NCBI GenBank assembly: GCA_963757945.1
Contig: CAVWTN010000002.1
Coordinates: forward strand, 1,612,001-1,676,000
Source of the DNA: CAVWTN01 sp963757945
GTDB taxonomy: Bacteria > Vulcanimicrobiota > Vulcanimicrobiia > Vulcanimicrobiales > Vulcanimicrobiaceae
Reading direction: 5' to 3'
DNA length: 64,000 nt
Shown here: piece by piece, positions 40,592 to 50,068 of the stretch
Layout: every line of letters begins with the position of its first letter
Numbering within the stretch: position 1 is the first letter of the stretch
Notes under the pieces: generated by a model
What the model was told of the DNA's origin: nothing
Databases searched by the model: none
Seen by the model: the letters and a program-made list of their open reading frames with translations, nothing else
Made by a program: the position numbers and the translations under genes

Positions 40592-41040
40592 TGGGTCAGG
40601 CGCGGTTTGTCGGTCGCTCCGAGCATTCCCTCGATGAGAAGGGACGGCTCGTCGTGCCCTCGCGCTTTCGCGACCGCCTCGGCCAACGCTTTTACGTGAC
40701 GATCGGGATCCCCGAAGGCTACCTCTCCCTCTACCCGGAGGACGCCTGGGAGGATGAGGTCGGCAAGCGGCTCGACGCGGCGCCGCTGACCGACGAGACC
40801 TACGAGCGCAACGAAAACTTCCTGCGCTACGTGATGCAGCATACCGAGGAAGCCTCGCTCGACGGCCAGGGACGCTTCGTGATCCCGCCGGCGCTGCGGG
40901 CCTTCGCGGGGATCGAGCGCGACGTCGTCGCGATCGGGTACAACCGGCGGATCGAGCTCTGGGCGAAGGACCGCCTGGGCGACGTCGCCCCGACGCCCGC
41001 CGAGGCGCGCGCGACCAAGATCGCCATAGGACTCAAATAG
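40582..41040 (+). CDS. mraZ: MraZ transcriptional regulator of the dcw cluster
   Basis: 152 residues from GTG 40,582 (TTG 40,591 is possible; an ATG at 40,543 would put the operator inside the gene and is rejected). Two AbrB-like halves with the paired motifs SLDEKGRLVVPSRFRDR (about 15-31) and SLDGQGRFVIPPALRAF (about 91-107), each with the conserved DxxGR. Binds the repeated boxes upstream of and at its own start. First gene of the cell-wall operon. Confidence 0.93.
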   Translation: MEDLGQARFVGRSEHSLDEKGRLVVPSRFRDRLGQRFYVTIGIPEGYLSLYPEDAWEDEVGKRLDAAPLTDETYERNENFLRYVMQHTEEASLDGQGRFVIPPALRAFAGIERDVVAIGYNRRIELWAKDRLGDVAPTPAEARATKIAIGLK

Positions 41041-41041
41041 T

Positions 41042-41932
41042 GTGCTGGGCAGCGATGCCGGCACTGCCGGCCACGTCCCCGTCTTGCTTGCCGAGACCCT
41101 TGCGGGCCTCGCGCCGCGTCCGGCCGGCCTCTACGTCGACGCGACGTTCGGCGCCGGCGGTCATAGCCGTGCCCTTCTCGCTGCACTCGGCCCCGGCGGA
41201 CGCGTGCTCGCGCTCGATCGCGACCCCCACGCCCGGCTGCTCCCCGGCGACGAGCCCGGGCTCGAACTCGTCGCGGCGAATTTCGCGGACCTCGCGACCG
41301 TCCTCGACGAGCGGGGGATCGACCTCGTCGACGGGGTGCTCTTCGATTTCGGCGTCTCGTCGATGCAATTCGACGAGCCCTCGCGCGGCTTCTCGCTCGC
41401 GGCGGACGGACCGCTCGATATGCGCATGACGCCCACGAGCGGCCAGAGCGCCTACGAGTTCCTCGCGACCAGCGACGAGCGGCAGATCGCCGACGCGATC
41501 TTCCTCTATGGAGAGGAGCGCGCCGCGCGCCGGATCGCGCGTGCGATCGTCGCCGCGCGCGAGGCCGGGAAGCTGCCGGAGCGGACGCTCGAACTCGCGC
41601 GCCTGGTCGCGGGCGTCGTGCACGTGCGCGGCAAGCGCGAGCGGATCCATCCCGCGACGCGCACGTTCCAGGCGCTCCGCATCGCCGTCAACGACGAACT
41701 CGGCTCGATCGAGCGCGGGCTCGATGCCGCGATCGCGCGCACGCGCCCCGGCGGGCGCATCGCGGCGATCTCCTTTCACTCGCTCGAGGACCGTATCGTG
41801 AAGCAGCGTTTTCGTTCCGACGAGCGCGTCGCCGCGCTCGCCAAGAAACCGATCGTCGCCGGCGACGAGGAACTCGCGCGCAACCCGCGCGCACGCAGCG
41901 CGAAGCTGCGGATTGCGGAGCGTCTAGCATGA
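41042..41932 (+). CDS. rsmH: 16S rRNA (cytosine-1402-N4) methyltransferase
   Basis: 296 residues; GTG start one base after the mraZ stop. SAM-binding GxGxG-like stretch VDATFGAGGHSRALL (about 32-46), GVLFDFGVSSMQFDEPSRGF (about 98-117) and the C-terminal hallmark ISFHSLEDRIVKQRF (about 242-256). Methylates C1402 of 16S rRNA in the ribosomal P site. The ATGA overlap with ftsL indicates coupled translation. Confidence 0.95.
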   Translation: MLGSDAGTAGHVPVLLAETLAGLAPRPAGLYVDATFGAGGHSRALLAALGPGGRVLALDRDPHARLLPGDEPGLELVAANFADLATVLDERGIDLVDGVLFDFGVSSMQFDEPSRGFSLAADGPLDMRMTPTSGQSAYEFLATSDERQIADAIFLYGEERAARRIARAIVAAREAGKLPERTLELARLVAGVVHVRGKRERIHPATRTFQALRIAVNDELGSIERGLDAAIARTRPGGRIAAISFHSLEDRIVKQRFRSDERVAALAKKPIVAGDEELARNPRARSAKLRIAERLA

Positions 41933-42360
41933 TCGCCCATCAACTTCCCGCCCAAGACACTCCCCGGCTGCGCGTCGGGACCCGCTCGGCCCGCACGGCG
42001 ACCGAGCTGCGGCGCGGGCGCATCCGGCGCAGCCGCTACGCCGACGTCATGCGCATCGCGATCTTCACGGCGCTCGCCACGATCGTCGGGCTCGGCTATC
42101 TGCTGCTGGTAGCGAACATCACGCGCATGCATTACGAAACCTCGCGCGCTCAAGCGCAACGTGCGGCGCTGCAAGAGGAGACGCAGCGGCTCGACGATGA
42201 GATCGCGCGCCTTTCCTCGCGCGAGCGTCTCGCGGTGCTCGCGACGCACTTGGGCATGAAGGAATCCGCGGCGTTCAGCGTCGTGCAACTGCCGCAGCCG
42301 GTGGTCGCGCGCTCGGGGCGCCTCCCGATCCTGTCTTCGATCGCCGGCTGGGGGCGTTAA
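41929..42360 (+). CDS. ftsL: FtsL-like division protein
   Basis: 143 residues. A cytoplasmic basic start is followed by one membrane helix (IAIFTALATIVGLGYLLLVA, about 44-63), then a coiled coil (SRAQAQRAALQEETQRLDDE) and a short tail. Sequence similarity to FtsL is low, as usual; the call rests on topology, size and position between rsmH and ftsI. Part of the divisome FtsQLB/WI complex. Confidence 0.8.
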   Translation: MIAHQLPAQDTPRLRVGTRSARTATELRRGRIRRSRYADVMRIAIFTALATIVGLGYLLLVANITRMHYETSRAQAQRAALQEETQRLDDEIARLSSRERLAVLATHLGMKESAAFSVVQLPQPVVARSGRLPILSSIAGWGR

Positions 42361-42361
42361 G

Positions 42362-44134
42362 TTGACGGGTGGCCGGCCGGCGCGCGCCCTCGCGCGCGTT
42401 GCAGCGGCCCGCGCCCGCGCGCTGTTCTGGATCGCGGCCACGCTCGCGCTCTTCCTGGTGTGGCGGCTCTTCGCGATTCAAGTGATCGATGGGCCCAAGC
42501 TCGCGCATCAAGCGGACCTGCAGCATCGCGAAACCTCGCACGTGATCCCGCGGCGCGGCACGATCTACGATCGCGACGGCGTTGCGCTCGTGCGCTCGCT
42601 CCCCTCGCAAAGCATCTATGCCGACACGCCGGAAGTCGGGAATCCCGGCTTGACCGCGCGCGCGCTCGCTCCGGTTTTGGGGCGTTCCGCCGACAGCCTC
42701 CTCGCGCAATTGGAAGACGTTCCGGCGTACGAGTTGCTCGCGCGCAAAGTGCCGCGCGACGTCGCGCTGCGCGTGCACGCGCTGAACCTGCCGGGGATCC
42801 GCGTCGATCCGGAGTTCTCCGGCGTGCGCTACGTCGTCTCCGGGCGGCTCGCGTCCACCGCGATCGGCTTCACCGGCACGGACGAGAACGGCCTCGAGGG
42901 GATCGAGTACGCCTACGATTCGCTCCTGCGCGGAACGCCCGGCAAGGTCGCGGTCGAGACCGATAACGGCGGTGGCACGATGCCCTTCGCGCAGCCGCGC
43001 ATCGAGAAAGCGTCCAAGGCCGGGCACAGCCTGCAGCTCACGCTCGATTCTTCCTTGCAGTTCAGCTGCGAGCAAGTGCTGCGCGAGACGGTTCGGAAGT
43101 ACTCCGCGCGCAGCGGGACCGCGATCGTGATGGACCCGCGGACCGGCGAGATCCTCGCGCTGGCCAACGTGCCGGATTACGATCTGCGCGATTTCCGCCA
43201 CGCCTCGCCCGACGCGCGGCGCGACCGCGCGGTGATGGACGTGTACGAGCCCGGCTCGACGTTCAAGCTGTTCACCGCGGCGGCGGCGCTGGAAAAGGGC
43301 ATCTCGCCGAAGGCGCGCTTCCCGGCGCGCGATACGCTCGCGATCGGCGGCCGCGTGATCCACAACGCGGAAGACGGCTTCATGGCCGGGACCGGCGGGA
43401 CCGAATCGATCGAAGACATCATCGCGTACTCGCACAACGTGGGCGCGGCGGAACTGGGGATCGCGACGGGGCGCAGCGCGCTCTACAAGACGATTCGCGC
43501 GTTCGGCTTCGGCGAGAAGACGAACTCCGGCTTGCCGGGCGAGAGCGCCGGGATCGTGCCCGCGCCCGAGGATTGGAGCGGCACGTCGCTGCCGACGATC
43601 TCGTTCGGGCACGGCATCTCGACGACGCCGCTCGGTTTGGTGCGCGCGTACGCCGCGATCGCAAACGGCGGGATCCTCGTGCGCCCGCGGATCCTCGCCG
43701 CGATCCTGGATGCGGACGGACACGTCGTCTATCGTTACGGTCCGGAGATCGAGCGGCGCGCGATCTCGGAACGCACCGCGGCGCAGCTGCGCAAGTACTT
43801 GCGCGCCGTCGTCGTGCGCGGGACCGGGAATCCGACCGCGCGCGTCGCCGGTTACACGACCGCGGGCAAGACCGGAACGGCGCAGGTCGCCGAAAACGGC
43901 CGCTACCTCTCGGGCGCCTACGTCGCGTCCTTCGTCGGAATGATCCCCGCCGAAGTGCCGAAGTTCGTGATCCTCGTGAAGATCGAGCGGCCGCGCGGCG
44001 CGATCTACGGCAGCGTGGTCGCGGCGCCCGCGTTCGCGAAGATCGCGCGCGCGGCGATGTTGAACGCGGGCGTCCTGCCCGCGGAAACCTCTCGCTTGGT
44101 TCGGGCCGGCCCCGCGTCGAAGCGAGAGTTATGA
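42362..44134 (+). CDS. ftsI: Division-specific transpeptidase (penicillin-binding protein 3)
   Basis: 590 residues, TTG start. Membrane anchor (about 20-40), dimerisation domain beginning PRRGTIYDRDG, and transpeptidase with the three active-site motifs STFK (299-302), SHN (357-359) and KTGT (503-506). No PASTA domains at the end. Crosslinks septal peptidoglycan together with FtsW, which is encoded 6 kb downstream. Next gene overlaps as ATGA. Confidence 0.95.
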   Translation: MTGGRPARALARVAAARARALFWIAATLALFLVWRLFAIQVIDGPKLAHQADLQHRETSHVIPRRGTIYDRDGVALVRSLPSQSIYADTPEVGNPGLTARALAPVLGRSADSLLAQLEDVPAYELLARKVPRDVALRVHALNLPGIRVDPEFSGVRYVVSGRLASTAIGFTGTDENGLEGIEYAYDSLLRGTPGKVAVETDNGGGTMPFAQPRIEKASKAGHSLQLTLDSSLQFSCEQVLRETVRKYSARSGTAIVMDPRTGEILALANVPDYDLRDFRHASPDARRDRAVMDVYEPGSTFKLFTAAAALEKGISPKARFPARDTLAIGGRVIHNAEDGFMAGTGGTESIEDIIAYSHNVGAAELGIATGRSALYKTIRAFGFGEKTNSGLPGESAGIVPAPEDWSGTSLPTISFGHGISTTPLGLVRAYAAIANGGILVRPRILAAILDADGHVVYRYGPEIERRAISERTAAQLRKYLRAVVVRGTGNPTARVAGYTTAGKTGTAQVAENGRYLSGAYVASFVGMIPAEVPKFVILVKIERPRGAIYGSVVAAPAFAKIARAAMLNAGVLPAETSRLVRAGPASKREL

Positions 44135-45618
44135 ACGGTGCGTCCCTTACAATGAGCGTCGCTCGGTTAGTTGAAAACCTCGACGGCGCCCGGATCGTCG
44201 GCCCTGCAGATCGGACGGTCGAATCGATCGTGCACGATTCGCGCGCCGCGCGGCCCGGGAGCGCGTACGTCGCGGTGCCCGGCACGCGCGTCGACGGCCA
44301 CGCGTTCGTCGCCGAAGCGCTCGCCGCGGGCGCCTCGACGATCGTGATCGACGCGGCCCACGCGGCGCTCGCCGAAGCCGCCGGCGCCGCGTATACGGCG
44401 GTCATCGTCCCGGAAACGACGCCCGCGCTCTCGCGCCTGGCCGCGACGTTCTACTCGAACCCCTCGGCGGCGCTCGACGTCATCGGCATCACCGGCACGA
44501 ACGGCAAGACGACGACGGCCGCGCTCGTCGCCGCGCTGCTCGACGGCGCCGGCATCGCGGCGGGCCGCATCGGCACGCTCGGCGCGGAGTTCGGCGGCCA
44601 CGAATGGCCGCTCGCGAACACGACCCCGCTCGCGCTCGAACTGCAGGCGCTGCTCGCGGAGATGCGGGGGCTCGGCGCGCGCGCCGTCGCGATGGAGGTC
44701 AGCTCGCACGCGCTCGCGCTCGAGCGCGTCGCCGACGTGCGCTTCGCGTGCGCCGTGCTGACGAACGTCACGCGCGACCACCTCGATTTTCACGGTTCCT
44801 TCGAAGCGTACGCCGCGGCGAAGCGGCAGCTCTTCGAGATGGCGCCCTTCGCGATCCTCAATCGCGACGATCCCAGCGGTGCGGCCTGGGCCCGCAGCCT
44901 CTCGCGGGAGCGCTGCGCGACCTACGGGCTCGATACGGTCGCCGACGTGCATGCCGAACGCCTGGAGGTCAGCGCGCGCGGCAGCGCGTTCGTCGTGGAC
45001 GGGCAGCGCTTCGTGATCCGCTTGCCCGGCCGCTTCAACGTCGCGAACGCGCTTGCCGCGATCTGCGTCGCGCGCCGCTTCGGCATCGAGGACCGCGAGA
45101 GCGCGCACGTCTTGGCGGCGTTCGAGCGCGTGCCGGGGCGGATGGAGCATTTCGGCGGCGACGACGTCGACGTGATCGTCGATTACGCGCACACGCCCGA
45201 CGCGCTCGCGAACGTGCTGCACGCCGCGCGCGACGCCGGCAGCGGCCGGGTGATCGTGGTGTTCGGCTGCGGCGGCGACCGCGATCGCGGCAAGCGCCCG
45301 GAGATGGGCCGCATCGCGCACGAACTCGCGGACCGCGCGATCGTCACGAGCGACAATCCGCGCGGCGAGGAACCGCTCGAGATCATCGGCGAGATCCTTG
45401 CCGGGATCCCGCCCTCCGCGCGGATCGCGGTCGAGCCGGATAGGCGCAGCGCGATCCGCTTGGCGATCGCGGAGGCCGGGCCGGGCGACGTGGTCGTGAT
45501 CGCGGGTAAGGGGCACGAGACCTACCAGATCGCGGGCGCGCAGCGCTTGCACTTCGACGATCGCGAAGAAGCGGCGGCGGCCTTGCGCGAGCGCGCTCGC
45601 GCCGGGGGGGCGGCATGA
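44131..45618 (+). CDS. murE: UDP-MurNAc-L-Ala-D-Glu:meso-diaminopimelate ligase
   Basis: 495 residues. Mur ligase with the ATP loop TGTNGKTTT (121-129), the usual middle domain (EVSSHALALERV; TNVTRDHLDFHG), and the C-terminal specificity motif DNPR (408-411, followed by GEEP), which in known enzymes selects meso-diaminopimelate. The carbamylated Lys is likely in AAAKRQLFE. Coupled to ftsI and murF by ATGA overlaps. Confidence 0.95.
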   Translation: MNGASLTMSVARLVENLDGARIVGPADRTVESIVHDSRAARPGSAYVAVPGTRVDGHAFVAEALAAGASTIVIDAAHAALAEAAGAAYTAVIVPETTPALSRLAATFYSNPSAALDVIGITGTNGKTTTAALVAALLDGAGIAAGRIGTLGAEFGGHEWPLANTTPLALELQALLAEMRGLGARAVAMEVSSHALALERVADVRFACAVLTNVTRDHLDFHGSFEAYAAAKRQLFEMAPFAILNRDDPSGAAWARSLSRERCATYGLDTVADVHAERLEVSARGSAFVVDGQRFVIRLPGRFNVANALAAICVARRFGIEDRESAHVLAAFERVPGRMEHFGGDDVDVIVDYAHTPDALANVLHAARDAGSGRVIVVFGCGGDRDRGKRPEMGRIAHELADRAIVTSDNPRGEEPLEIIGEILAGIPPSARIAVEPDRRSAIRLAIAEAGPGDVVVIAGKGHETYQIAGAQRLHFDDREEAAAALRERARAGGAA

Positions 45619-46991
45619 GCGTCGCGACGATGGCGGCGCTCTCCGCGAGCGGAGCGCGCACGCTCGCGCCCGAGCGGCTGCCGCAGACGCTGCGCATCTC
45701 GACGGATACGCGCACGCTGCAGCCGGGCGAGTCGTTCCTCGCGCTGCAGGGCCCGAACTACGACGGCCACAGCTTCGTGCGCGCGGCGCTCGAGCGCGGC
45801 GCGCTCGCGCTCGTCGTCTCCGATCCGAGCGTCGTCCCCGCGGGCGTTCCGGCGCTCGTCGTCGCCGATACGAACGCGGCGTACCGCGCGTTCGCCGCGA
45901 CCGCCCGGCGCGCGCTGCGCGCTCGCGTCGTCGCGATCACCGGCAGCACCGGCAAGACGACGACGAAATCGCTGCTCGCGCAGTTGCTCGATCGCGCGGG
46001 CCTGGGGCGCGTCGCCGCCACGCCCGCGAACGAGAACAACGAGATCGGCGTCAGCAAGCTCTTCCTCTCGCTCGACGATCGCACGGAGATCGTCGTCGCC
46101 GAATTCGGCTGCCGCCGGTACGGCGATATCGAACCGCTCGTGGAGATCGCGCGGCCGGACATCGCGCTCCTCACGAACGTCGGCGATGCGCACTTGGAGA
46201 TCATGGGCTCGCGCGAGCGCCTGATCGAAACGAAGTTCGGCATCTTCGCGAGCGGCGCGCTTCCGATCCTCAACGCCGCCGACGAGGTCTCGCGCGAGCG
46301 TTACGGCGTGCTCGCGCGCGAGCCGCGCTGGTTCGCCGCGCTCGACGCCGTCGCGGGCGATCTGCCCGCGGGGCACGTCACGCTGGTCGCGGCCGATCGC
46401 GTCCACGTGCGCGACACGGACGGCACGGTGGAACGGCCGCTCGACGTGCGCTTGCCCGGCGCGCACAATCTCGCGAACCTCGCGGCCGCGTTCGCGGCGG
46501 CGCTGGCGCTGGGCGCGGATCTTGGGACGCTCTGCGGGATCGTGCCGAGCCTCGCGCTCCCTTCGGGGCGCTACGAGCGCTCGCAGATCGACGGCTTCGA
46601 GATCATCTTCGACGCGTACAACGCATCGATGGCGGGGACGCTCGCGACGCTCGGCTCGTTCGCCGAAGAACGCGCCGAGCGCAGGATCGCGGTGCTCGCG
46701 AGCATGGCGGAGCTCGGCGACGATGCGCCGCGCATGCACGAGCGCGTCGGTCAAGCCGCCGCGGGCGCCGGGCTCGAGCTGCTGCTGGTCGGCGGCGAAT
46801 TCGCGGATTCGCTCGCGCGCGGCGCGCGGGGCGCGGGCTTCGTCGACGAGCGGATCATCCGCTTCGAGGACAACGCGCAGGCGGCCCGGGCGCTGCGCGA
46901 CCGGGCGAAGCCGGGCGACCTGATCCTCTTCAAGGGTTCGCGGATGTATCGCCTCGAGGAGATCGTCCGTGCTTTGCGCGACGGTGGCTGA
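45615..46991 (+). CDS. murF: UDP-MurNAc-tripeptide:D-alanyl-D-alanine ligase
   Basis: 458 residues. N-terminal substrate domain (ISTDTRTLQPGESFLALQGP), ATP loop TGSTGKTTTK (109-118), central NENNEIGV and GDAHLEIMGSRE, and C-terminal FDAYNASMAGTLATL. Adds D-Ala-D-Ala; the ligase for that dipeptide (ddl) closes the cluster, and alanine racemase lies 5 kb beyond. Confidence 0.95.
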   Translation: MSVATMAALSASGARTLAPERLPQTLRISTDTRTLQPGESFLALQGPNYDGHSFVRAALERGALALVVSDPSVVPAGVPALVVADTNAAYRAFAATARRALRARVVAITGSTGKTTTKSLLAQLLDRAGLGRVAATPANENNEIGVSKLFLSLDDRTEIVVAEFGCRRYGDIEPLVEIARPDIALLTNVGDAHLEIMGSRERLIETKFGIFASGALPILNAADEVSRERYGVLAREPRWFAALDAVAGDLPAGHVTLVAADRVHVRDTDGTVERPLDVRLPGAHNLANLAAAFAAALALGADLGTLCGIVPSLALPSGRYERSQIDGFEIIFDAYNASMAGTLATLGSFAEERAERRIAVLASMAELGDDAPRMHERVGQAAAGAGLELLLVGGEFADSLARGARGAGFVDERIIRFEDNAQAARALRDRAKPGDLILFKGSRMYRLEEIVRALRDGG

Positions 46992-47715
46992 GCGCGTGGG
47001 GGGGTTCGCGGTGCGGGTGGTCGGCGCGCCGCTCGATGGGCCCAGCACCGAGCGCGGCGTCGTCGCGCTGCCCGTGCGCACGCGCCTGATCGAGCGTGGC
47101 GACGATATCGCCGAGCTCGTGGCCGCGGCCGTGAAGGGGATCGCGCAGCCGGGCGACGTCGTCGCGGTCGCCGAGACGGCGGTCGCGATCGCGCAGGGGC
47201 GCCTGATCCCCGCCGAGACCGTGCGGCCCGGAAAGCTCGCGCTGTTCCTCGCGCCGCGCGCGGGTGCGGCCTCGACCGTCAATCAGCCCGAATCGCTGCA
47301 GATCGTCATCGACAAGGTCGGCGCGCCGAAGGTCGTGATCGCGGCGCTGCTGCAGGTGGTTGGGCGCTTCATCGGCGTGCGCGGCGGTTTCTATCGCGTG
47401 CTCGGCGAGACGATCGCGGAGATCGACGGCTACACGGGAACGCTCCCGCCGTACGAAACGACGATCGTGCTTGGGCCCGAGGCCCCCGACCGCATCGCGA
47501 GCGAGATCGCCAAGCGTCTCGGCACGCACGCGCTGATCGTGGACGCGAACGATCTGGGCATCGCGAAGATCCTGGGCGCCTCGCCGGGCGTCTCGCGCGC
47601 GAACGCGGAAGCCGCCTTGCGCCACAATCCGCACGGGAACGGCGACGAACAGACGCCGATCGTCGTGCTGAAATGGCGCGGCACGGGGCCGAGCCCGCTC
47701 GGGCGCGCCGCATGA
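46969..47715 (+). CDS. CofE-like (coenzyme F420-0 gamma-glutamyl ligase family) protein within the dcw cluster
   Basis: 248 residues as written (GTG 46,969), or 243 from GTG 46,984 (8-bp overlap with murF). CofE pattern: RTRLIERGDDIAELVAAAVK, GDVVAVAETAVAIAQGRLIP, DLGIAKILGASPGVSRANAE. The family forms gamma-glutamyl amide bonds on F420-0 in the cytoplasm. Its position between murF and mraY, with overlaps on both sides, suggests a peptidoglycan-related task. Whether the organism makes F420 cannot be told here; no cofC, cofD, cofG or cofH is present. Confidence 0.75.
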   Translation: MLCATVAERVGGFAVRVVGAPLDGPSTERGVVALPVRTRLIERGDDIAELVAAAVKGIAQPGDVVAVAETAVAIAQGRLIPAETVRPGKLALFLAPRAGAASTVNQPESLQIVIDKVGAPKVVIAALLQVVGRFIGVRGGFYRVLGETIAEIDGYTGTLPPYETTIVLGPEAPDRIASEIAKRLGTHALIVDANDLGIAKILGASPGVSRANAEAALRHNPHGNGDEQTPIVVLKWRGTGPSPLGRAA

Positions 47716-48665
47716 GCGCCACCCCGTTCGTGCTCTTCGCGCTCGTCCTGTCCGGCACGCTCGCGCTCGGCGGTCCGCTGATCGCAGCGCTGCGCGCGCT
47801 CGCCGTCCGCCAGACGGCCTACGAGGACGCGCCGAAGTCGCACGCGAGCAAGAGCGGCACGCCCACGATGGGCGGCCTGCTGTTCCTGTTCGGCTTGCTC
47901 GCGGCGCTCGCCGTGCGGCACGACGCCGCGACGGTCGCGCTCGCCGTCTTGGGCCTGGGCTGCGGGGCGATCGGCTTCTTCGACGACTACTCGGCGATCA
48001 AGCACGGCCGCAATCGCGGGCTGCGCGCGCGCGAGAAGTTCGCGCTGACCGCGCTCGTGGGCATCCTGTTCCTGTTTCTCGTGCGCGGCGAGCCGGCCGC
48101 GGCGAACTCGACGTTGCTGACGCTCGGCGGCACCGGGCTCGCGGCGCCCAGCTACGTCTGGTATCCGCTCGCGCTGCTCGCGATCCTCGCCACGATCCAT
48201 GCCGTGAACCTCACCGACGGGCTCGACGGACTCGCGGCAGGAACGATCCTGCCGCCGCTCGCCGTGTTCGCATGGCTCGGCTGGCGCGTCGGGAACGAAG
48301 GGGTAGTCCTCGTCGATCTCGCAACGGCCGCCGCGGTCCTGGGGTTTCTGGCATACAATCGGCATCCCGCGAAGGTGTTCATGGGCGATACGGGGTCCCT
48401 CGCGCTCGGCGGGATTCTGGCCGGGAGCGCCATCCTCACGGGATCCCTGCTCGTTCTCCCCTTGATCGGTGGCGTATTCTTAGCGGAAACGCTTTCGGTG
48501 ATCATTCAAGTCGCATACTTCAAACGTACGCGGAAACGGATCTTTCGAATGAGCCCTCTCCACCATCATTTCGAACTGGGCGGCTGGCCCGAGACGACGG
48601 TGACGGCGCGGTTCTGGACGGCGTCGGCGTTGCTCTCGCTCGCCGGCGCGGTGCTCGTACGATGA
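47712..48665 (+). CDS. mraY: Phospho-N-acetylmuramoyl-pentapeptide transferase
   Basis: 317 residues from ATG 47,712 (ATGA overlap). About ten membrane helices. Conserved loops: PTMGGLLFLFG (about 51-61), IGFFDDYSAIK (Asp-Asp, about 86-96), NLTDGLDGLAAG (about 168-179) and VFMGDTGSLALGG (about 223-235), then MSPLHHHFEL. Makes lipid I from UDP-MurNAc-pentapeptide at the inner membrane. Confidence 0.95.
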   Translation: MSATPFVLFALVLSGTLALGGPLIAALRALAVRQTAYEDAPKSHASKSGTPTMGGLLFLFGLLAALAVRHDAATVALAVLGLGCGAIGFFDDYSAIKHGRNRGLRAREKFALTALVGILFLFLVRGEPAAANSTLLTLGGTGLAAPSYVWYPLALLAILATIHAVNLTDGLDGLAAGTILPPLAVFAWLGWRVGNEGVVLVDLATAAAVLGFLAYNRHPAKVFMGDTGSLALGGILAGSAILTGSLLVLPLIGGVFLAETLSVIIQVAYFKRTRKRIFRMSPLHHHFELGGWPETTVTARFWTASALLSLAGAVLVR

Positions 48666-50068
48666 CGCCGCAGGCATCGGGGACGTTCGACGCGCGCGAA
48701 CGAGCGCTCGTCATTGGTCTCGGGCGCAGCGGCCTCGCGAGCGCCGCCGTGCTGCGCGAGCGCGGGGCGACCGTCATCGCGACCGACGATAAGCCGCGCG
48801 AAGAGCTCGCCGCGGCCCTGGCGACGCTCGCTCAGATCGGCGTGCGCTACGTTCCCCCCGAAGCGCTCGAGGCGGAGTTCGCCACGCTGACCTCGGCCGT
48901 GCTCTCGCCCGGGATCCCGTTGACGAACGCGCTCGTGCGGCGCGTCCAGGCGGCTCGCATCTCGGTCTACAGCGAGATCGAAGTGGCCTACCGCATCTCC
49001 CGCGCGCCGATCGTCGCGCTGACCGGCACGAAGGGCAAGTCGACGACGACCGCGCTGATCGGCGCGCTGTTCCGCAGCGCCGGCTTCACGACGTACGTGG
49101 GCGGGAACATCGGCAACCCGCTGATCCGGGAGACGGCGCTGGCGGGGCCGGAATCCTGGGTGATCGCCGAGGTCAGCTCGTTCCAGCTCGAATCGATCCG
49201 TTCGTTCAAGCCGCGCATCTCGGTGCTGATCAACATCTCGCCGGATCACTTGGACCGCTATCACTCGATGGACGAGTACACCGAAGCGAAGTTCCGCATC
49301 TTCGCGAACCAAGGCCCGGGCGACACGTTCGTCGGGAACCTGGACGACCCGGTCATCGCGGCGCTCGGCGAGGGCGATGCCGCCAAGCGTCTGCGGGCGC
49401 GCGTCCTCTGGTTCGCGCGCAAGGCGCCGCGCGGCGCGACGCTCTACGTGCGCAACGAGCGCATCGTGTACGCGCCGCCGAGCGGCGACCCGCGCCCGAT
49501 CGAGATCATGCCCGTCTCGGAGATCCCGCTGCTCGGCGCGCACAACGTCGACAACGTGCTCGCCGCCGTGCTGGCCGGCCTCGCCGCGGACTTGAATCCC
49601 GAGGCGATCCGGCGGGGCGTGCGCGAGTTCAGCGCGCTCGCGCACCGGCTGCAACTCGTGGCCCAGATCGAGGGCGTGCGCTACATCGATGACTCCAAGG
49701 CGACCAATCCCGGCGCCGTGATCGCGGCGCTGCGCGCGTTCGACGCGCCGATCGTGTTGATCGCGGGCGGCAAGTCGAAAGGGACGGATTTCGGCGCGCT
49801 CGGCGTCGTCGCGTCGGAACGCGCGAAGGCGGTCATCGTGATCGGCGAAGCCGCCGACGAGATCGCGAGCACCGTCGCGCGCGACAAGGTCCGGCGCGCG
49901 GCCTCGATGGCCGAAGCCGTGCAGATCGCGCGGGATCTCGCCCAGCCGGGCGACGTCGTCCTGCTCTCGCCGGGCTGCGCCTCGTTCGACATGTTCGCAT
50001 CGGCCGAAGCGCGCGGCGACGAGTTCGCGCGCGCGGTCGCTCCCGCGGAGGCGGCGCATGGCGCCTGA
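48662..50068 (+). CDS. murD: UDP-MurNAc-L-alanine:D-glutamate ligase
   Basis: 468 residues from ATG 48,662 (ATGA overlap with mraY). N-terminal Rossmann ALVIGLGRSGLASA, SPGIPLTNALV, ATP loop LTGTKGKSTTTALIG, EVSSFQLESIRSFKP, NISPDHLDRYHSMDEY, and C-terminal YIDDSKATNPGAVIAAL then LLSPGCASFDMF. Adds D-Glu to the muramyl peptide. Ends 11 bp inside ftsW. Confidence 0.95.
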   Translation: MTPQASGTFDARERALVIGLGRSGLASAAVLRERGATVIATDDKPREELAAALATLAQIGVRYVPPEALEAEFATLTSAVLSPGIPLTNALVRRVQAARISVYSEIEVAYRISRAPIVALTGTKGKSTTTALIGALFRSAGFTTYVGGNIGNPLIRETALAGPESWVIAEVSSFQLESIRSFKPRISVLINISPDHLDRYHSMDEYTEAKFRIFANQGPGDTFVGNLDDPVIAALGEGDAAKRLRARVLWFARKAPRGATLYVRNERIVYAPPSGDPRPIEIMPVSEIPLLGAHNVDNVLAAVLAGLAADLNPEAIRRGVREFSALAHRLQLVAQIEGVRYIDDSKATNPGAVIAALRAFDAPIVLIAGGKSKGTDFGALGVVASERAKAVIVIGEAADEIASTVARDKVRRAASMAEAVQIARDLAQPGDVVLLSPGCASFDMFASAEARGDEFARAVAPAEAAHGA

